Source: Sphingomonas jatrophae
GTDB taxonomy: Bacteria > Pseudomonadota > Alphaproteobacteria > Sphingomonadales > Sphingomonadaceae
Length of the DNA: 64,000 nt
Assembly (NCBI RefSeq): GCF_900113315.1
Contig: NZ_FOZG01000002.1
Coordinates: forward strand, 62,001 to 126,000
Reading direction: 5' to 3'
Positions 38,765 through 48,446 of the stretch are shown one piece after another; position 1 is the first letter of the stretch; every line of letters starts with the position of its first letter. The position numbers and the translations under genes were made by a program. The notes under the pieces were generated by a model. The model did not search any database. It was given only the letters and a program-made list of their open reading frames with translations, and had not been told where the DNA came from.

Positions 38765-39024
38765 GCGAGGCAGCGCGGGGTGGCCATGAAGGGGGTCTTA
38801 GCGCGAGGTTTGCGACTGCGGCAGGGGAAAGATGCCGCTTCAAGCCACAGGTGCAAGGATGGCCAAGATTTCGGCTCAGCAGCGCCCGCGTGATGCTGGC
38901 TCGCCCCATGGCGTCGCGCACCTTTGGCGCACGACACCACCTGTTGGCAGGTTTCGCCGCACCTTCGTCGCAGCGATGGTCGTGCAAGCCGCCAATTTCT
39001 TGCGGTCCCGCGCTTCAATCCGCC
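38765..39024. other. Intergenic region without a recognisable gene
   Basis: The 318-base gap between divergent divL and the PspC gene contains several short open frames, but none has a convincing ribosome-binding site or family resemblance. The divL promoter should lie here but I could not pick one. The only clear signal is the -24/-12 element at its right end. Confidence 0.5.
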
Positions 39025-39040
39025 TGGCACGCCTCCTGCA
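39025..39040 (+). promoter_or_regulatory. Sigma-54 type -24/-12 promoter
   Basis: TGGCACGCCTCCTGCA matches TGGCACG-N4-TTGCW at all fixed positions but one, and GG and GC are ten bases apart as required. It lies 42 bases before the ATG of a PspC-domain gene. Psp operons in proteobacteria are classic sigma-54/PspF targets, which strengthens the call. Confidence 0.6.
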
Positions 39041-39082
39041 AAGTCACCGCCATGCGCTCGCCATGCAGAAGGATGTGAGATC

Positions 39083-39367
39083 ATGACCGCTACCAACCCC
39101 GGCCTCGTCGCCCGCAGCGACACCTTTCTCGGCGTCTGCGAGACGCTGGGTGAGGATCTGCGGGTGCCGGCGAACCTGCTGCGGATCGCGTTCGGCGTGG
39201 CCTTGGCGCTGACGCCGGTCGCTGCGCTGGTCGGCTATGTCCTGCTCGCCGGCGTGATCGCGCTGACCCGGTTCGTCTGGCCGGCTTCGGTGCGCGAGAG
39301 CGTGGTGGCGGCGCCGCTCAGCGGGGCGAATGACGACCTCGCCGTGCCGCTGGCGGAGGCCGCCTGA
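39083..39367 (+). CDS. PspC-domain membrane protein
   Basis: 94 residues from ATG 39083, with AAGGA eight bases upstream. The PspC core is visible: FLGVCETLGEDLRVPANLLRIAF, then a hydrophobic helix (ALALTPVAALVGYVLLAGVIAL) and a short cytosolic tail. PspC proteins sense inner-membrane stress and tether PspA. Here no pspA, pspB or pspF is adjacent, so it is an orphan or an extra copy. The preceding sigma-54-like promoter suggests it is nevertheless wired to the phage-shock response. Confidence 0.82.
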   Translation: MTATNPGLVARSDTFLGVCETLGEDLRVPANLLRIAFGVALALTPVAALVGYVLLAGVIALTRFVWPASVRESVVAAPLSGANDDLAVPLAEAA

Positions 39368-39374
39368 CGCGAAC

Positions 39375-39404
39375 GGGCGCGGAAGGCTGTTGCCCTCCGC
39401 GCCC
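39375..39404. terminator. Hairpin between convergent pspC-like gene and ahcY
   Basis: GGGCGCGGAAGG and CCCTCCGCGCCC pair over 12 positions with one mismatch around CTGTTG. There is no T-run on either strand. Its place between convergent genes supports a role as transcription barrier. Confidence 0.45.
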
Positions 39405-39430
39405 GCCCGTGCCGATCCGGCAAGGATCGA

Positions 39431-40843
39431 TCAGTAGCGGTAGTGATCCGGCTTGAACGGCCCCTCGGTGGAGACGCCAATATAGCCGGCCTGCTTCGGC
39501 GTCAGCTTGGTCAGCTTCACGCCCAGCTTCTCGAGGTGGAGCGCGGCCACCTTCTCGTCGAGATGCTTGGGCAGGACGTAGACCTGGTTCTGATACTGGT
39601 CGGCCTTGGTGAACAGCTCGATCTGCGCCAGCACCTGGTTGGTGAAGGACGAGCTCATCACGAAGGACGGGTGGCCGGTCGCGCAGCCGAGGTTCACGAG
39701 CCGGCCCTTGGCGAGTACGATGATCTGCTTGCCGTCGGGGAACTCGACGAGGTCGGTGCCCGGCTTCACCTCGGTCCACTTGTAGTTGGACAGCGCGGCG
39801 ATCTGGATCTCGCTGTCGAAGTGGCCGATGTTGCAGACGATGCTCATCGGCTTCATCTTCGCCATGTGCTCGGCGGTGATGACGTCGGCATTGCCCGTCG
39901 CGGTGCAGAAGATGTCGGCCCGCTCGACCGCCTCTTCCATCGTCACGACCTCATAGCCCTCCATCGCGGCCTGCAGCGCGCAGATCGGATCGATCTCGGT
40001 GACCATGACGCGCGCGCCGCCGTTGCGCAGCGACGCGGCCGAACCCTTGCCGACATCGCCGAAGCCGGCGACGCAGGCGACCTTGCCGGCCAGCATCACG
40101 TCCGTCGCGCGACGGATCGCGTCGACCAGCGATTCCTTGCAGCCGTAGAGATTGTCGAACTTCGACTTGGTCACGCTGTCGTTCACGTTGATCGCGGGGA
40201 AAGGCAGCTCGCCCTTCTTGGCGATCTCGTACAGGCGGTGGACGCCCGTGGTCGTCTCCTCGGAGACGCCCTTGATCGCCTGCACCGTGCGGGTGAGATA
40301 GCCCGGCTTGGCGGCGATGAACGCCTTCAGCGCGCGCTGGAACTCGACCTCTTCGTCATTCTCCGGCTCGGACAGCGTGCCGCCGGCCTCGAGCTTGGCG
40401 CCGAGCAGCGCGAACATGGTCGCATCGCCGCCGTCGTCGAGGATCATGTTGCAGGGCTCGTCACCCCAGTCGAAGATCTTGCCGACATAGTCCCAATATT
40501 CGGCCAGCGTCTCGCCCTTGACGGCGAACACCGGGATGCCGCGCGCGGCGATCGCGGCGGCGGCGTGATCCTGCGTCGAGTAGATGTTGCAGGTCGCCCA
40601 GCGGATGTCGGCGCCCAGATCGGCCAGCGTCTCGATCAGCACGGCGGTCTGGATCGTCATGTGCAGCGAGCCGGTGATGCGCGCGCCCTTCAGCGGCTTG
40701 GAGGCGCCGAACTCCTGACGGAGCGCCATCAGGCCGGGCATCTCGGTCTCGGCGATCTTGATCTCGGCGCGGCCGAAGCCGGCGAGCGAGATGTCGCGGA
40801 CGAGATAGTCGGTGAACGTGTCTTCGATTGCGGCGGTGGCCAC
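39431..40843 (-). CDS. ahcY: Adenosylhomocysteinase (SAH hydrolase)
   Basis: 470 residues. It reversibly splits S-adenosylhomocysteine into adenosine and homocysteine, relieving product inhibition of methyltransferases. The NAD-binding loop is [16 protein letters not shown]; other signatures are [14 protein letters not shown] and [12 protein letters not shown], with the C-terminal KPDHYRY that completes the NAD site. Length is that of the bacterial form with the 40-residue insertion. A SahR-like operator lies 76 bases upstream. It uses NAD as a tightly bound cofactor. Confidence 0.97.
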   Translation of the reverse strand: MATAAIEDTFTDYLVRDISLAGFGRAEIKIAETEMPGLMALRQEFGASKPLKGARITGSLHMTIQTAVLIETLADLGADIRWATCNIYSTQDHAAAAIAARGIPVFAVKGETLAEYWDYVGKIFDWGDEPCNMILDDGGDATMFALLGAKLEAGGTLSEPENDEEVEFQRALKAFIAAKPGYLTRTVQAIKGVSEETTTGVHRLYEIAKKGELPFPAINVNDSVTKSKFDNLYGCKESLVDAIRRATDVMLAGKVACVAGFGDVGKGSAASLRNGGARVMVTEIDPICALQAAMEGYEVVTMEEAVERADIFCTATGNADVITAEHMAKMKPMSIVCNIGHFDSEIQIAALSNYKWTEVKPGTDLVEFPDGKQIIVLAKGRLVNLGCATGHPSFVMSSSFTNQVLAQIELFTKADQYQNQVYVLPKHLDEKVAALHLEKLGVKLTKLTPKQAGYIGVSTEGPFKPDHYRY

Positions 40844-40919
40844 GATTCAAGCTCCCGGATGCCGCGGACGAGCGGCGCGAACAGGCGCCTCTCCTAGCCG
40901 CCGCATGTGACAGATGCAA

Positions 40920-40939
40920 ATATAAAGATGTCTTTATAT
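40920..40939. promoter_or_regulatory. SahR-type operator upstream of ahcY (putative)
   Basis: ATATAAAGATGTCTTTATAT is a 20-base palindrome with one mismatched pair, strikingly AT-rich against its surroundings. It resembles the ATAAAGA-TCTTTAT type palindrome I recall for SahR, an ArsR-family repressor of the SAM cycle that responds to SAH. The location before ahcY fits. The regulator gene is not in this window. Confidence 0.65.
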
Positions 40940-40973
40940 GTGACGCAGCGACGGCAGGCCGGCCGCGCGCGGA

Positions 40974-41087
40974 CCGTTAAGTTGACAAAGGTGACACTCA
41001 GACGCCCTTTTCCGACACGCGCCCCGGTAGCTGTAGGACAGCCCCGGGTGCGAGCCAGATGGGTTCGTATCAGGCGATTTCCGACAA
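40974..41087 (-). repeat. Dispersed ~115-nt element, copy B (candidate structured RNA)
   Basis: Read on the minus strand it shares with 11357-11473 the blocks TTGTCGGAAATCGC, TACGAACC, GTGTCGGAAAAGGGC and CTTTGTCAACTTAAC. The centre folds as CCCGG..CTGT-CCT-ACAG..CCGGG, keeping the CCT loop of copy A with different paired bases. It lies between a small secreted-protein gene and ahcY, in the same orientation as both. Confidence 0.65.
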
Positions 41088-41110
41088 AGCGAGCCGTTTG
41101 CCGCCCGCGC

Positions 41111-41389
41111 TCAATTCGGGACGCAGAGGCCCGTGCCGCCGGAATTGCACGCGCCGCCCGTCACCGCCGGCGTGCGGCGATCGTCGCGCTCGTTCTGCCA
41201 TTCGCGCTTGGTCTTGCAGGTGCGATAGCCCTTCACCAGCGAACCGGTCTCGATGAAGCGCTTGCAGATCATGCGGCTGCCGGGATCCGCCGCACGCTCG
41301 GGCGCGTCGTTGCCCTTCGGCTCCTGCCCCGCCATCGCCGTCGTCGCCAGCAGCATCGACGCCACGATTCCGATCCCCGCAATACGCAC
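41111..41389 (-). CDS. Small secreted hypothetical protein
   Basis: 92 residues with a signal peptide (RIAGIGIVASMLLATTAMA, cleavage near residue 20). The mature part has four cysteines (MICKRF, RTCKTK, GACNSG, GLCVPN) and basic stretch KTKREWQNERDDRR. The pattern ICKRFIETGSLVKGYRTCKTK is one I associate with uncharacterised sphingomonad periplasmic proteins; no function is known to me. The four cysteines could make two disulfides. The repeated element at 40974-41087 follows its stop. Confidence 0.7.
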   Translation of the reverse strand: MRIAGIGIVASMLLATTAMAGQEPKGNDAPERAADPGSRMICKRFIETGSLVKGYRTCKTKREWQNERDDRRTPAVTGGACNSGGTGLCVPN

Positions 41390-41412
41390 TCTCGACCTCC
41401 CCGTTGAACCCG

Positions 41413-41973
41413 TCAGGCGTGCCCGGTCGTCGGCGCGAGCAGCCTGGCATCGATGCCTACGCCGGCGAAGGTGGAAGACCAGCGTTCATCGACCAAAGTG
41501 TCGAACAGCACGTCATCGCTGCCCGGCGTCGCGAACCAGCCGTGGCGCGTCAGTTCCTCGTCCAGCTGGCCCTCGCCCCACCCGGCATAGCCGAGTGCGA
41601 CCAGCCAGCGCGACGGCCCCTTCCCGGCCGCCAGCGCGCGCAGCACGTCGAGCGTGCCGGTCAGCCCCCAGCGCTTGCCGACATGGACCGTTTCCTCGCC
41701 CGACCAGTCCTGCCCGTGCAGCACGAAGCCGCGCTGTGGCTCGACCGGGCCGCCGAGATGCACCGGCACGTCGGGTGCGGCACCCGGCTCGATGTCGAGC
41801 TGGCGCAGCAATTCGTGCAGCGTCAGGCCCGGCACGACGCGGCCGACCCCGATGCCGAGCGCGCCTTCCTCATCATGCGCGCATACCGCGATCACCGCGC
41901 GTTCGAACCGCGGATCGCCGATGCCGGGGAGCGCCAGCAGCAGCTGGCCGCTGAGAAAGGGCGGTGTCTCCAT
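41413..41973 (-). CDS. YqgE/AlgH family protein
   Basis: 186 residues. The family marks are clear: FLSGQLLLALPGIGDPRFERAV at the N-terminus, CAHDEEGALGIGV, VHLGGPVEPQRGFVLH and LVALGYAGWGEGQLDEEL. YqgE/AlgH proteins are soluble, about 185 residues and of uncertain function; AlgH was first linked to alginate regulation in Pseudomonas. The start MetGluThr fits family length. It is divergent from the glycosyltransferase gene at 42058, with an 84-base promoter region between. Confidence 0.92.
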   Translation of the reverse strand: METPPFLSGQLLLALPGIGDPRFERAVIAVCAHDEEGALGIGVGRVVPGLTLHELLRQLDIEPGAAPDVPVHLGGPVEPQRGFVLHGQDWSGEETVHVGKRWGLTGTLDVLRALAAGKGPSRWLVALGYAGWGEGQLDEELTRHGWFATPGSDDVLFDTLVDERWSSTFAGVGIDARLLAPTTGHA

Positions 41974-42057
41974 CTCCCGATTATGGGGAGCTTGACCGAT
42001 CCGGTCCAGCCGCGACAGTCACCATATCTTCAGCGATTACCGTGCAAGGCGAAGGGG

Positions 42058-43023
42058 ATGCCGGCCGTTTCCGTAATCATCCCTGCTTATGGCGTCGCGC
42101 CCTACCTGGGCGAGGCGCTGCAATCCTTGCAGGCGCAAGGCCACCGCGATTGGGAGGCCATCGTAATCGACGATGGCGATACCGCCGCCGTCGCCGCCGC
42201 CTTCGCGCCCTTCGCAGACGATCCGAGGATGCGGCTGCTGGCCACCTCCAACGGCGGGCTGGCCGCGGCGCGCAATCGCGGTATCGCCGCGGCCACGGCG
42301 GACACGATCTCGCTGCTGGACGGCGACGACCTGTACATGCCCGATTATCTGGAGCGGATGCTGGCGGCGCTGGCGGCCGATCCCGAGATCGGCTTCGTCA
42401 CGTGCGACGCGATCCTGTTCGGCCTGCCCGCACGCGACGGGCGCCGTTTCTCCGAATTCGCCGCGCAGGCCGAGCCGATCACGCTGGAGCGGGTATTGAG
42501 CCGCACGTTCAACGTGTTCGGATCCTGCACCATCCGGCGAAGCGCGCTGGCGCAGGTCGGCTATTATGACGAGGCGATGCGCTCGGCCGAGGATCTGGAC
42601 TTGTGGGTGCGCCTGCTGGAGGCGGGGTGGCGCGCCGTGCTCGTGCCCGAGCCCCTGCTGCGATACCGCCGCCGGCCGGATTCCCTGTCCGCCGCCACGC
42701 TGCCGATGCTGCGCGCCGAGCAGCGCCTCTATGCCGCGGCCGAGCGGCGGCTGACCGGGCGGCCCGAGCAGGCGGCCGCGCATGCGGGCCTGTGCCGCGC
42801 GGAACATGCCATCGCGTTCGAAGAGGGCGAGGCGCTGGTGCTGGCAGGACGCGTGGGAGAAGGCGTGCGGCGGCTGCGCGAGGCGGGGCCGCGCACGCGG
42901 TCGCCCTCCTGGCGCGCCTTGCTCCTGGGGATGCAGCTTGCCCCATGGCTGGCGCCTGCGACGATGCGCTGGCGGATCGCCCGCGCCGCGCGGTGCCTTT
43001 CGCAGGCAACGATGCTGGGCTAG
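42058..43023 (+). CDS. Family 2 glycosyltransferase
   Basis: 321 residues from ATG 42058. It begins with the GT-A fold entry PAVSVIIPAYGVAPYLGEAL; the nucleotide-sugar metal site is in SLLDGDDLYMPDYLERM, and SAEDLDLWVRLLEAGW holds the predicted catalytic Asp region. The C-terminal 100 residues are helical and Ala/Arg-rich. It would transfer a sugar from an NDP donor, for a glycolipid or exopolysaccharide; there are no polysaccharide genes next to it and the acceptor is unknown. No transmembrane segment is obvious. Confidence 0.88.
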   Translation: MPAVSVIIPAYGVAPYLGEALQSLQAQGHRDWEAIVIDDGDTAAVAAAFAPFADDPRMRLLATSNGGLAAARNRGIAAATADTISLLDGDDLYMPDYLERMLAALAADPEIGFVTCDAILFGLPARDGRRFSEFAAQAEPITLERVLSRTFNVFGSCTIRRSALAQVGYYDEAMRSAEDLDLWVRLLEAGWRAVLVPEPLLRYRRRPDSLSAATLPMLRAEQRLYAAAERRLTGRPEQAAAHAGLCRAEHAIAFEEGEALVLAGRVGEGVRRLREAGPRTRSPSWRALLLGMQLAPWLAPATMRWRIARAARCLSQATMLG

Positions 43024-43089
43024 ATCCCGCGGCCCGGAGCCGGCGGGGGCCTTTGCCCCGAATAACCGGCGCCCCTAAGGAGATATGCC

Positions 43090-43572
43090 ATGGCGATCCA
43101 GGTCGGCGACAGCCTGCCCGACGTGAAGCTGGTCAGGATGACCGACAGCGGCCCGGAGGCGGTGCAGACGGGTGACTATTTCAAGGGCCGGCGCATCGCC
43201 CTCTTCTCCGTCCCCGGCGCCTTCACGCCGACCTGCTCGGCGCGGCACCTGCCGAGCTTCGTCGAGCGGGCGGACGAGCTGAAGGCCAAGGGCATCGACG
43301 AGATCGTCGGCACCGCGGTGAACGACGCCTTCGTCATGGGTGCGTGGGGCAAGAGCGGCAACGTGGGTGACCGCGTGACCCTGCTGGCGGACGGCAATGG
43401 CGATTTCGCCGATGCGCTCGGGCTGACGATGGACGGCTCGGGCTTCGGCCTCGGCCGGCGTGGGCAGCGCTTCTCCATGGTGGTGGAGGACGGTGTCGTG
43501 ACGCAGCTGAACGTCGAGGCACCCGGCGAGTATCGCGTGAGTTCAGCCGAGCATATGCTCGGTCAGCTCTGA
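43090..43572 (+). CDS. Peroxiredoxin, Prx5-type
   Basis: 160 residues, with AAGGAG ten bases before the ATG. The peroxidatic cysteine is Cys49 in VPGAFTPTCSARHLPSF, with Thr46 and a later Arg completing the active site. It is the only cysteine, so it works as a 1-Cys enzyme needing glutathione, glutaredoxin or another thiol to recycle. It reduces peroxides in the cytosol. GDRVTLLADGNGDFADALGL is the usual middle part. The AMP nucleosidase gene follows after 32 bases. Confidence 0.93.
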   Translation: MAIQVGDSLPDVKLVRMTDSGPEAVQTGDYFKGRRIALFSVPGAFTPTCSARHLPSFVERADELKAKGIDEIVGTAVNDAFVMGAWGKSGNVGDRVTLLADGNGDFADALGLTMDGSGFGLGRRGQRFSMVVEDGVVTQLNVEAPGEYRVSSAEHMLGQL

Positions 43573-43604
43573 GGCCGACCGCGACCGGAACAGGATCGAA
43601 ACCA

Positions 43605-45050
43605 ATGCCAAGCGCCCGCAGCTATGCCATCATCGACGAGCTGGACAAGCTCTACCGCGCCTCCGTCGCGTCGCTGCGGGCGGCGCTCGGCCGCTATATC
43701 GACCATGGCGAGCGGCCGGACGATGCAGCGCGGGCGGCGGGCGCCTTCTGCTACCCCGAGATGCGGCTGCGTTATGGGGGCGGCGTGGCCCGCGCGCATT
43801 CCCCACGCGCCTATGGTCGCCTCACTGCGCCCGGCGACTATGCCATCGACGTGACGCAGCCGGCGTTGTTCCGCGATTACCTGGCCGAGCAGATCGACCT
43901 GCTGGTCGAGGATTATGGCGCGGAGATCGAGATTGGCCGCGGGCGCAAGGAAATCCCTTACCCTTACGTCCTCGATGCGGGCCACAATCTCGACCTGACG
44001 GGCACGGCGGCGGCGGAGATCGCCCGCCTGTTCCCCGCGACCGAGCTGGCGCAGATCGGCGACGAGGTGGCCGACGGCTTCTGGATGGGGGTGGACCAGC
44101 CGCGGCCGCTGGCGCTGTTCGATGCGCAGCGCACCGATTTCAGCCTTGCGCGGCTGCGCCACTATACGGGCACGCCGCCGTCCCACATCCAGAACTATAT
44201 CCTGTTCACCAACTACCATCGCTATGTCGACGAGTTCGTCCGCTGGGGCGCGGCGCAGCTGAGCGATGACGGGCCGTATCGCACGCTCTCCTGCGCGGGC
44301 GGGCTGGAGCTGCACGGCGCGGGCGCGGATCCGGACGAGGCGATCACCGACAGCGCGTGGCGGCGGCACCAGATGCCGGCCTATCACCTGATCGGTCCGG
44401 ATCGCAGCGGCATCACGCTGGTGAACATCGGCGTCGGCCCCTCCAACGCCAAGACGATCACCGATCACCTGGCCGTGATGCGGCCGGAGGCGTGGCTGAT
44501 GATCGGCCATTGCGGAGGTCTCCGCCCCTCGCAGCGGATCGGCGACTATGTGCTGGCGCACGCTTATCTGCGCGACGACCATGTGCTGGATGACGTGCTG
44601 CCGCCGGAAATCCCGATCCCGCCCATCGCCGAGGTGCAGCAGGCGCTCTACGCCGGCGCGGAGGCGGTGTCGGGCCAGTCGGTGGAGGAGTTGAAGGCGC
44701 GGCTGCGGACGGGCACCGTCGTCACCACCGACGACCGCAACTGGGAGCTGCGCTACACGCGCTCGGCGCTGCGCTTCAACCAGTCGCGCGCCGTCGCCAT
44801 CGACATGGAGTCGGCGACGCTGGCGGCGCAGGGCTATCGCTTCCGCGTGCCCTATGGAACGTTGCTCTGCGTGTCGGACAAGCCGATCCATGGCGAGATC
44901 AAGCTGCCGGGGCAGGCCAACCGCTTTTATGAGCGGGCGATCGCCGAGCATCTCAAGATCGGCATCGCCGCGATCGACGCGCTGCGCGCGACGGGAGAAC
45001 GGCTGCACAGCCGCAAGCTGCGCGCGTTCAACGAGCCGCCGTTCCGCTGA
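43605..45050 (+). CDS. amn: AMP nucleosidase
   Basis: 481 residues. It cleaves AMP to adenine and ribose 5-phosphate, helping to set the adenylate pool. The N-terminal Amn-specific domain (YRTLSCAGGLELHGAG) precedes a nucleoside-phosphorylase-type catalytic domain with LVNIGVGPSNAKTITDHLAV, LMIGHCGGLRPSQRIGDYVL and VAIDMESATLAAQGYRFRVP. Length agrees with the Escherichia coli enzyme (about 484). Its closeness to the peroxiredoxin gene suggests a shared transcript but no functional link is evident. Confidence 0.95.
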   Translation: MPSARSYAIIDELDKLYRASVASLRAALGRYIDHGERPDDAARAAGAFCYPEMRLRYGGGVARAHSPRAYGRLTAPGDYAIDVTQPALFRDYLAEQIDLLVEDYGAEIEIGRGRKEIPYPYVLDAGHNLDLTGTAAAEIARLFPATELAQIGDEVADGFWMGVDQPRPLALFDAQRTDFSLARLRHYTGTPPSHIQNYILFTNYHRYVDEFVRWGAAQLSDDGPYRTLSCAGGLELHGAGADPDEAITDSAWRRHQMPAYHLIGPDRSGITLVNIGVGPSNAKTITDHLAVMRPEAWLMIGHCGGLRPSQRIGDYVLAHAYLRDDHVLDDVLPPEIPIPPIAEVQQALYAGAEAVSGQSVEELKARLRTGTVVTTDDRNWELRYTRSALRFNQSRAVAIDMESATLAAQGYRFRVPYGTLLCVSDKPIHGEIKLPGQANRFYERAIAEHLKIGIAAIDALRATGERLHSRKLRAFNEPPFR

Positions 45051-45069
45051 TCGCGAACGGCGCCCCCGC

Positions 45070-45837
45070 TCAGCCGCCCAGGAAGTTGGCCATTTCCTGA
45101 CCGAGTTCGGGCCGCGTCACCGCGCTCATATGCCCGCCCGGCACCTCGGCGAAGCGGGCGTTGCGCAGCACGTCGGCGAGCGCGGCGGCAGAGCCATTGT
45201 CCTGATCGTCGACGCCCGTCACCACCAGCATCGGCGTGTCGAGCGCCTCGAGCGCGGCCATCGGCGTCGGCGCGAAGCTGTCGAGCAGCGGCAGCAGCGC
45301 TTTCGGATCACCCTTGGTCGTCTTGAGGAACGCCTCCGTCATCCATTCGGGCGAGCCGCGCTCGAACGTGCCGGGATTGCGCAGGACGTGGCGGAAATGG
45401 TCGACGCGGCTGCCGAGATCGAGCAGCCCTTCCAGCCCCATGCCTGCAAGGATCGCGCGGCGGGGCCGGCTCCCCCGCACCAGCAGCCGCGTCGTCGTGC
45501 GGCCGCCCAGCGAATAGCCGCCGAGATCGAAGTCGGTGAGGCCGAGATGCGCGATCAGCGCCTCCTGATCGGCGGTCAGCACGTCTGCCGGATAGAGCGC
45601 AGGATCGTGCGGCTTGTCGCTTGCCCCGTGCGCACGCAGATCGGGCATGATGACGCGGAAGCCGCGCGCGGCGATGGCGGCGGCATGGCCGTAGCGCACC
45701 CAGTTGGTTAAGGCGTTCGAGAAGAGGCCGTGGATCAGCATCACCGGCCACCCCTCCCCCAGCTCATGCCAGGCGAGGCCGACGCCGTCGGGCGCGGTGA
45801 AACGGTGCGACTTCAGGTCAGTCGGGGAGTTTGCCAA
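45070..45837 (-). CDS. Alpha/beta-fold hydrolase
   Basis: 255 residues. The oxyanion region is MLIHGLFSNALTNWVRYG, the nucleophile elbow GYSLGGRTTT (Ser), and the catalytic His is in VPGGHMSAVTRPELG near the C-terminus; the Asp is probably in VVTGVDDQDNG. No signal peptide, so it is cytosolic. Esterase or epoxide-hydrolase-like activity is possible but the substrate cannot be predicted. Its first 20 bases overlap the GFA gene, so they are co-expressed. Confidence 0.88.
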   Translation of the reverse strand: MANSPTDLKSHRFTAPDGVGLAWHELGEGWPVMLIHGLFSNALTNWVRYGHAAAIAARGFRVIMPDLRAHGASDKPHDPALYPADVLTADQEALIAHLGLTDFDLGGYSLGGRTTTRLLVRGSRPRRAILAGMGLEGLLDLGSRVDHFRHVLRNPGTFERGSPEWMTEAFLKTTKGDPKALLPLLDSFAPTPMAALEALDTPMLVVTGVDDQDNGSAAALADVLRNARFAEVPGGHMSAVTRPELGQEMANFLGG

Positions 45838-46261
45838 CAGTCTTCATCCAGCGATCGACGACATTCTTGTTCTCGTCCGAACGCTCGCCCGGCAGGTGCG
45901 ATGCGTCGAGCCATGCGGGCAGGATGCTCTCGGACGCGTAGTTATGGACCGGCCTGAAGCGCGACGGATCGTCGAACGAGCCGAGCGTCAGGTCGATATT
46001 CTCGCCCGCCTCGACGAACGCGAAGCCGAGCGGCGTGCCGCAGGCCGAGCAGAACGGACGCTGCGCGATGGCGGAGGAGCGATACCAGTCCGGCTCGCTC
46101 AACCAGCGCACATCGCCGACGGGCACGTTGACGAAGGCGATGGAGGCACCGCCGGTCGCGCGGCGGCACATCTTGCAGTGGCAGAGATAGGCGTCGTCGG
46201 ACGCGATCTCCGCCTCGTAACGGACGCGCCCGCATTGGCAGCCGCCGGTCATCATCGTCAT
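45818..46261 (-). CDS. GFA family zinc-binding protein
   Basis: 147 residues. The cysteine pattern GGCQCGRVRYE, YLCHCKMCRR and PFCSACGTPLGF is that of the GFA (glutathione-dependent formaldehyde-activating enzyme) fold, which binds two zinc ions. Most members have no proven reaction; the original Gfa speeds S-hydroxymethylglutathione formation. No formaldehyde dehydrogenase is near. The C-terminus overlaps the alpha/beta hydrolase start. Confidence 0.9.
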   Translation of the reverse strand: MTMMTGGCQCGRVRYEAEIASDDAYLCHCKMCRRATGGASIAFVNVPVGDVRWLSEPDWYRSSAIAQRPFCSACGTPLGFAFVEAGENIDLTLGSFDDPSRFRPVHNYASESILPAWLDASHLPGERSDENKNVVDRWMKTVGKLPD

Positions 46262-46283
46262 GTCCGGCGGCTCCCTCGCAGGT

Positions 46284-47312
<1,029 letters not shown>

Positions 47313-47378
47313 CACTTCTGCTCCTTGGTCGCCGCGCGTCCTACGCGGATCGGGCGACTTGTCCAGCAAGCCAGACTT

Positions 47379-48236
47379 TCAGGCGGCCAACCGCCAGTCC
47401 TCGCCCGCGCGCGTGACAAGGCCGCGCGCCTCCAGATCGATCAGGTGCGCCAGCACCGAGCGGCCGGCGGCGGGATGCAAGCCCGGATCGACGCCGACAT
47501 ACATGCGGCCGACCATCGCCGGGATCGCGCCCTCGCCTTCGCCGAGCAGCCGCAGGATCTGGCCCTCGCGCTGCTTGCGGTGCCCGGCCAGGCCGCGGAC
47601 GAAGCGCTGCGGGTTCGTCACCGGATCGCCGTGGGCGGGATAATAGACCGCATCGTCGCGGCCCATCAGCCGCTCGAGACTCGCCATATAGGCGGCCATA
47701 TCGCCATCCGGCGGCGAGACGACAGTGGTGGACCAGCCCATGACGTGATCGCCGGTGAACAAGGCATTCGCCTGCGGCAAGGCAAGGCAGAGGTGGTTGG
47801 AGGTGTGGCCGGGCGTGGCCACCGCCTCCAGCGTCCAGCCGGAGCCCTCGATCCGCTCGCCATCCGCCAGCACGCGATCGGGCACGTAGTCGGTATCGAA
47901 GGCGGCATCGGCGCGGGGCCCATCGTCGCTGAGCGCAAGCGGTGCGCAGCCGACGATCGGCGCACCGGTGATCGCCTTGAGCGCGCGGCTGGCCGGGCTG
48001 TGATCGCGGTGCGTGTGCGTGCAGACGATGGCGATCACCCGCTCGCCCGCCAGCGCCGCAGCCAGCGCATCGACATGCTCGGGCAGATCGGGGCCGGGAT
48101 CGATCACCGCCACGTCGCCATGGCCGACGATGTAGGTCTGCGTGCCCCAATAGGTGAAGGCGGACGGGTTGGGCGCGAGCAGCCGGCGGACCAGGGGCCC
48201 GAGCGTCTGGACGGTGCCGGCGGGTTCAGGCGTCAT
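47379..48236 (-). CDS. MBL-fold metallo-hydrolase (LACTB2-like)
   Basis: 285 residues. The dinuclear metal motif is CTHTHRDHSPAS with further ligands in ATPGHTSNHL, FTGDHVMGW and YPAHGDP. A C-terminal winged-helix-like region (about 225-285, QREGQILRLLGEGEGAIPAM) places it close to LACTB2-type proteins, some of which are endoribonucleases; others are glyoxalase-like. It is 66 bases upstream of asd on the same strand. The substrate is unknown. Confidence 0.88.
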   Translation of the reverse strand: MTPEPAGTVQTLGPLVRRLLAPNPSAFTYWGTQTYIVGHGDVAVIDPGPDLPEHVDALAAALAGERVIAIVCTHTHRDHSPASRALKAITGAPIVGCAPLALSDDGPRADAAFDTDYVPDRVLADGERIEGSGWTLEAVATPGHTSNHLCLALPQANALFTGDHVMGWSTTVVSPPDGDMAAYMASLERLMGRDDAVYYPAHGDPVTNPQRFVRGLAGHRKQREGQILRLLGEGEGAIPAMVGRMYVGVDPGLHPAAGRSVLAHLIDLEARGLVTRAGEDWRLAA

Positions 48237-48446
48237 GGCCGGGATGTGGCATCGCGCCCCCAGCTTGTGAAGGCGGTGTCGGCGGACTTTACACCCGCGT
48301 CCTTGGTAAAGACCGCATCAATCATTGTAACCGGCGAGAAACTATGAGCCGGGGCAGCTGGCACGATGCGTGCGTGTGATGGAGTGTTCCCGTTCCGAAG
48401 TTCCGGGCGGGTCGTCTCCTCGGCGGCCCGCCCACCCGGAACCGGA

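Noticed and set aside
38832-39078. Small open frames upstream of the PspC gene
   Set aside because: They overlap each other in three frames, lack ribosome-binding sites and run through the sigma-54-like promoter.
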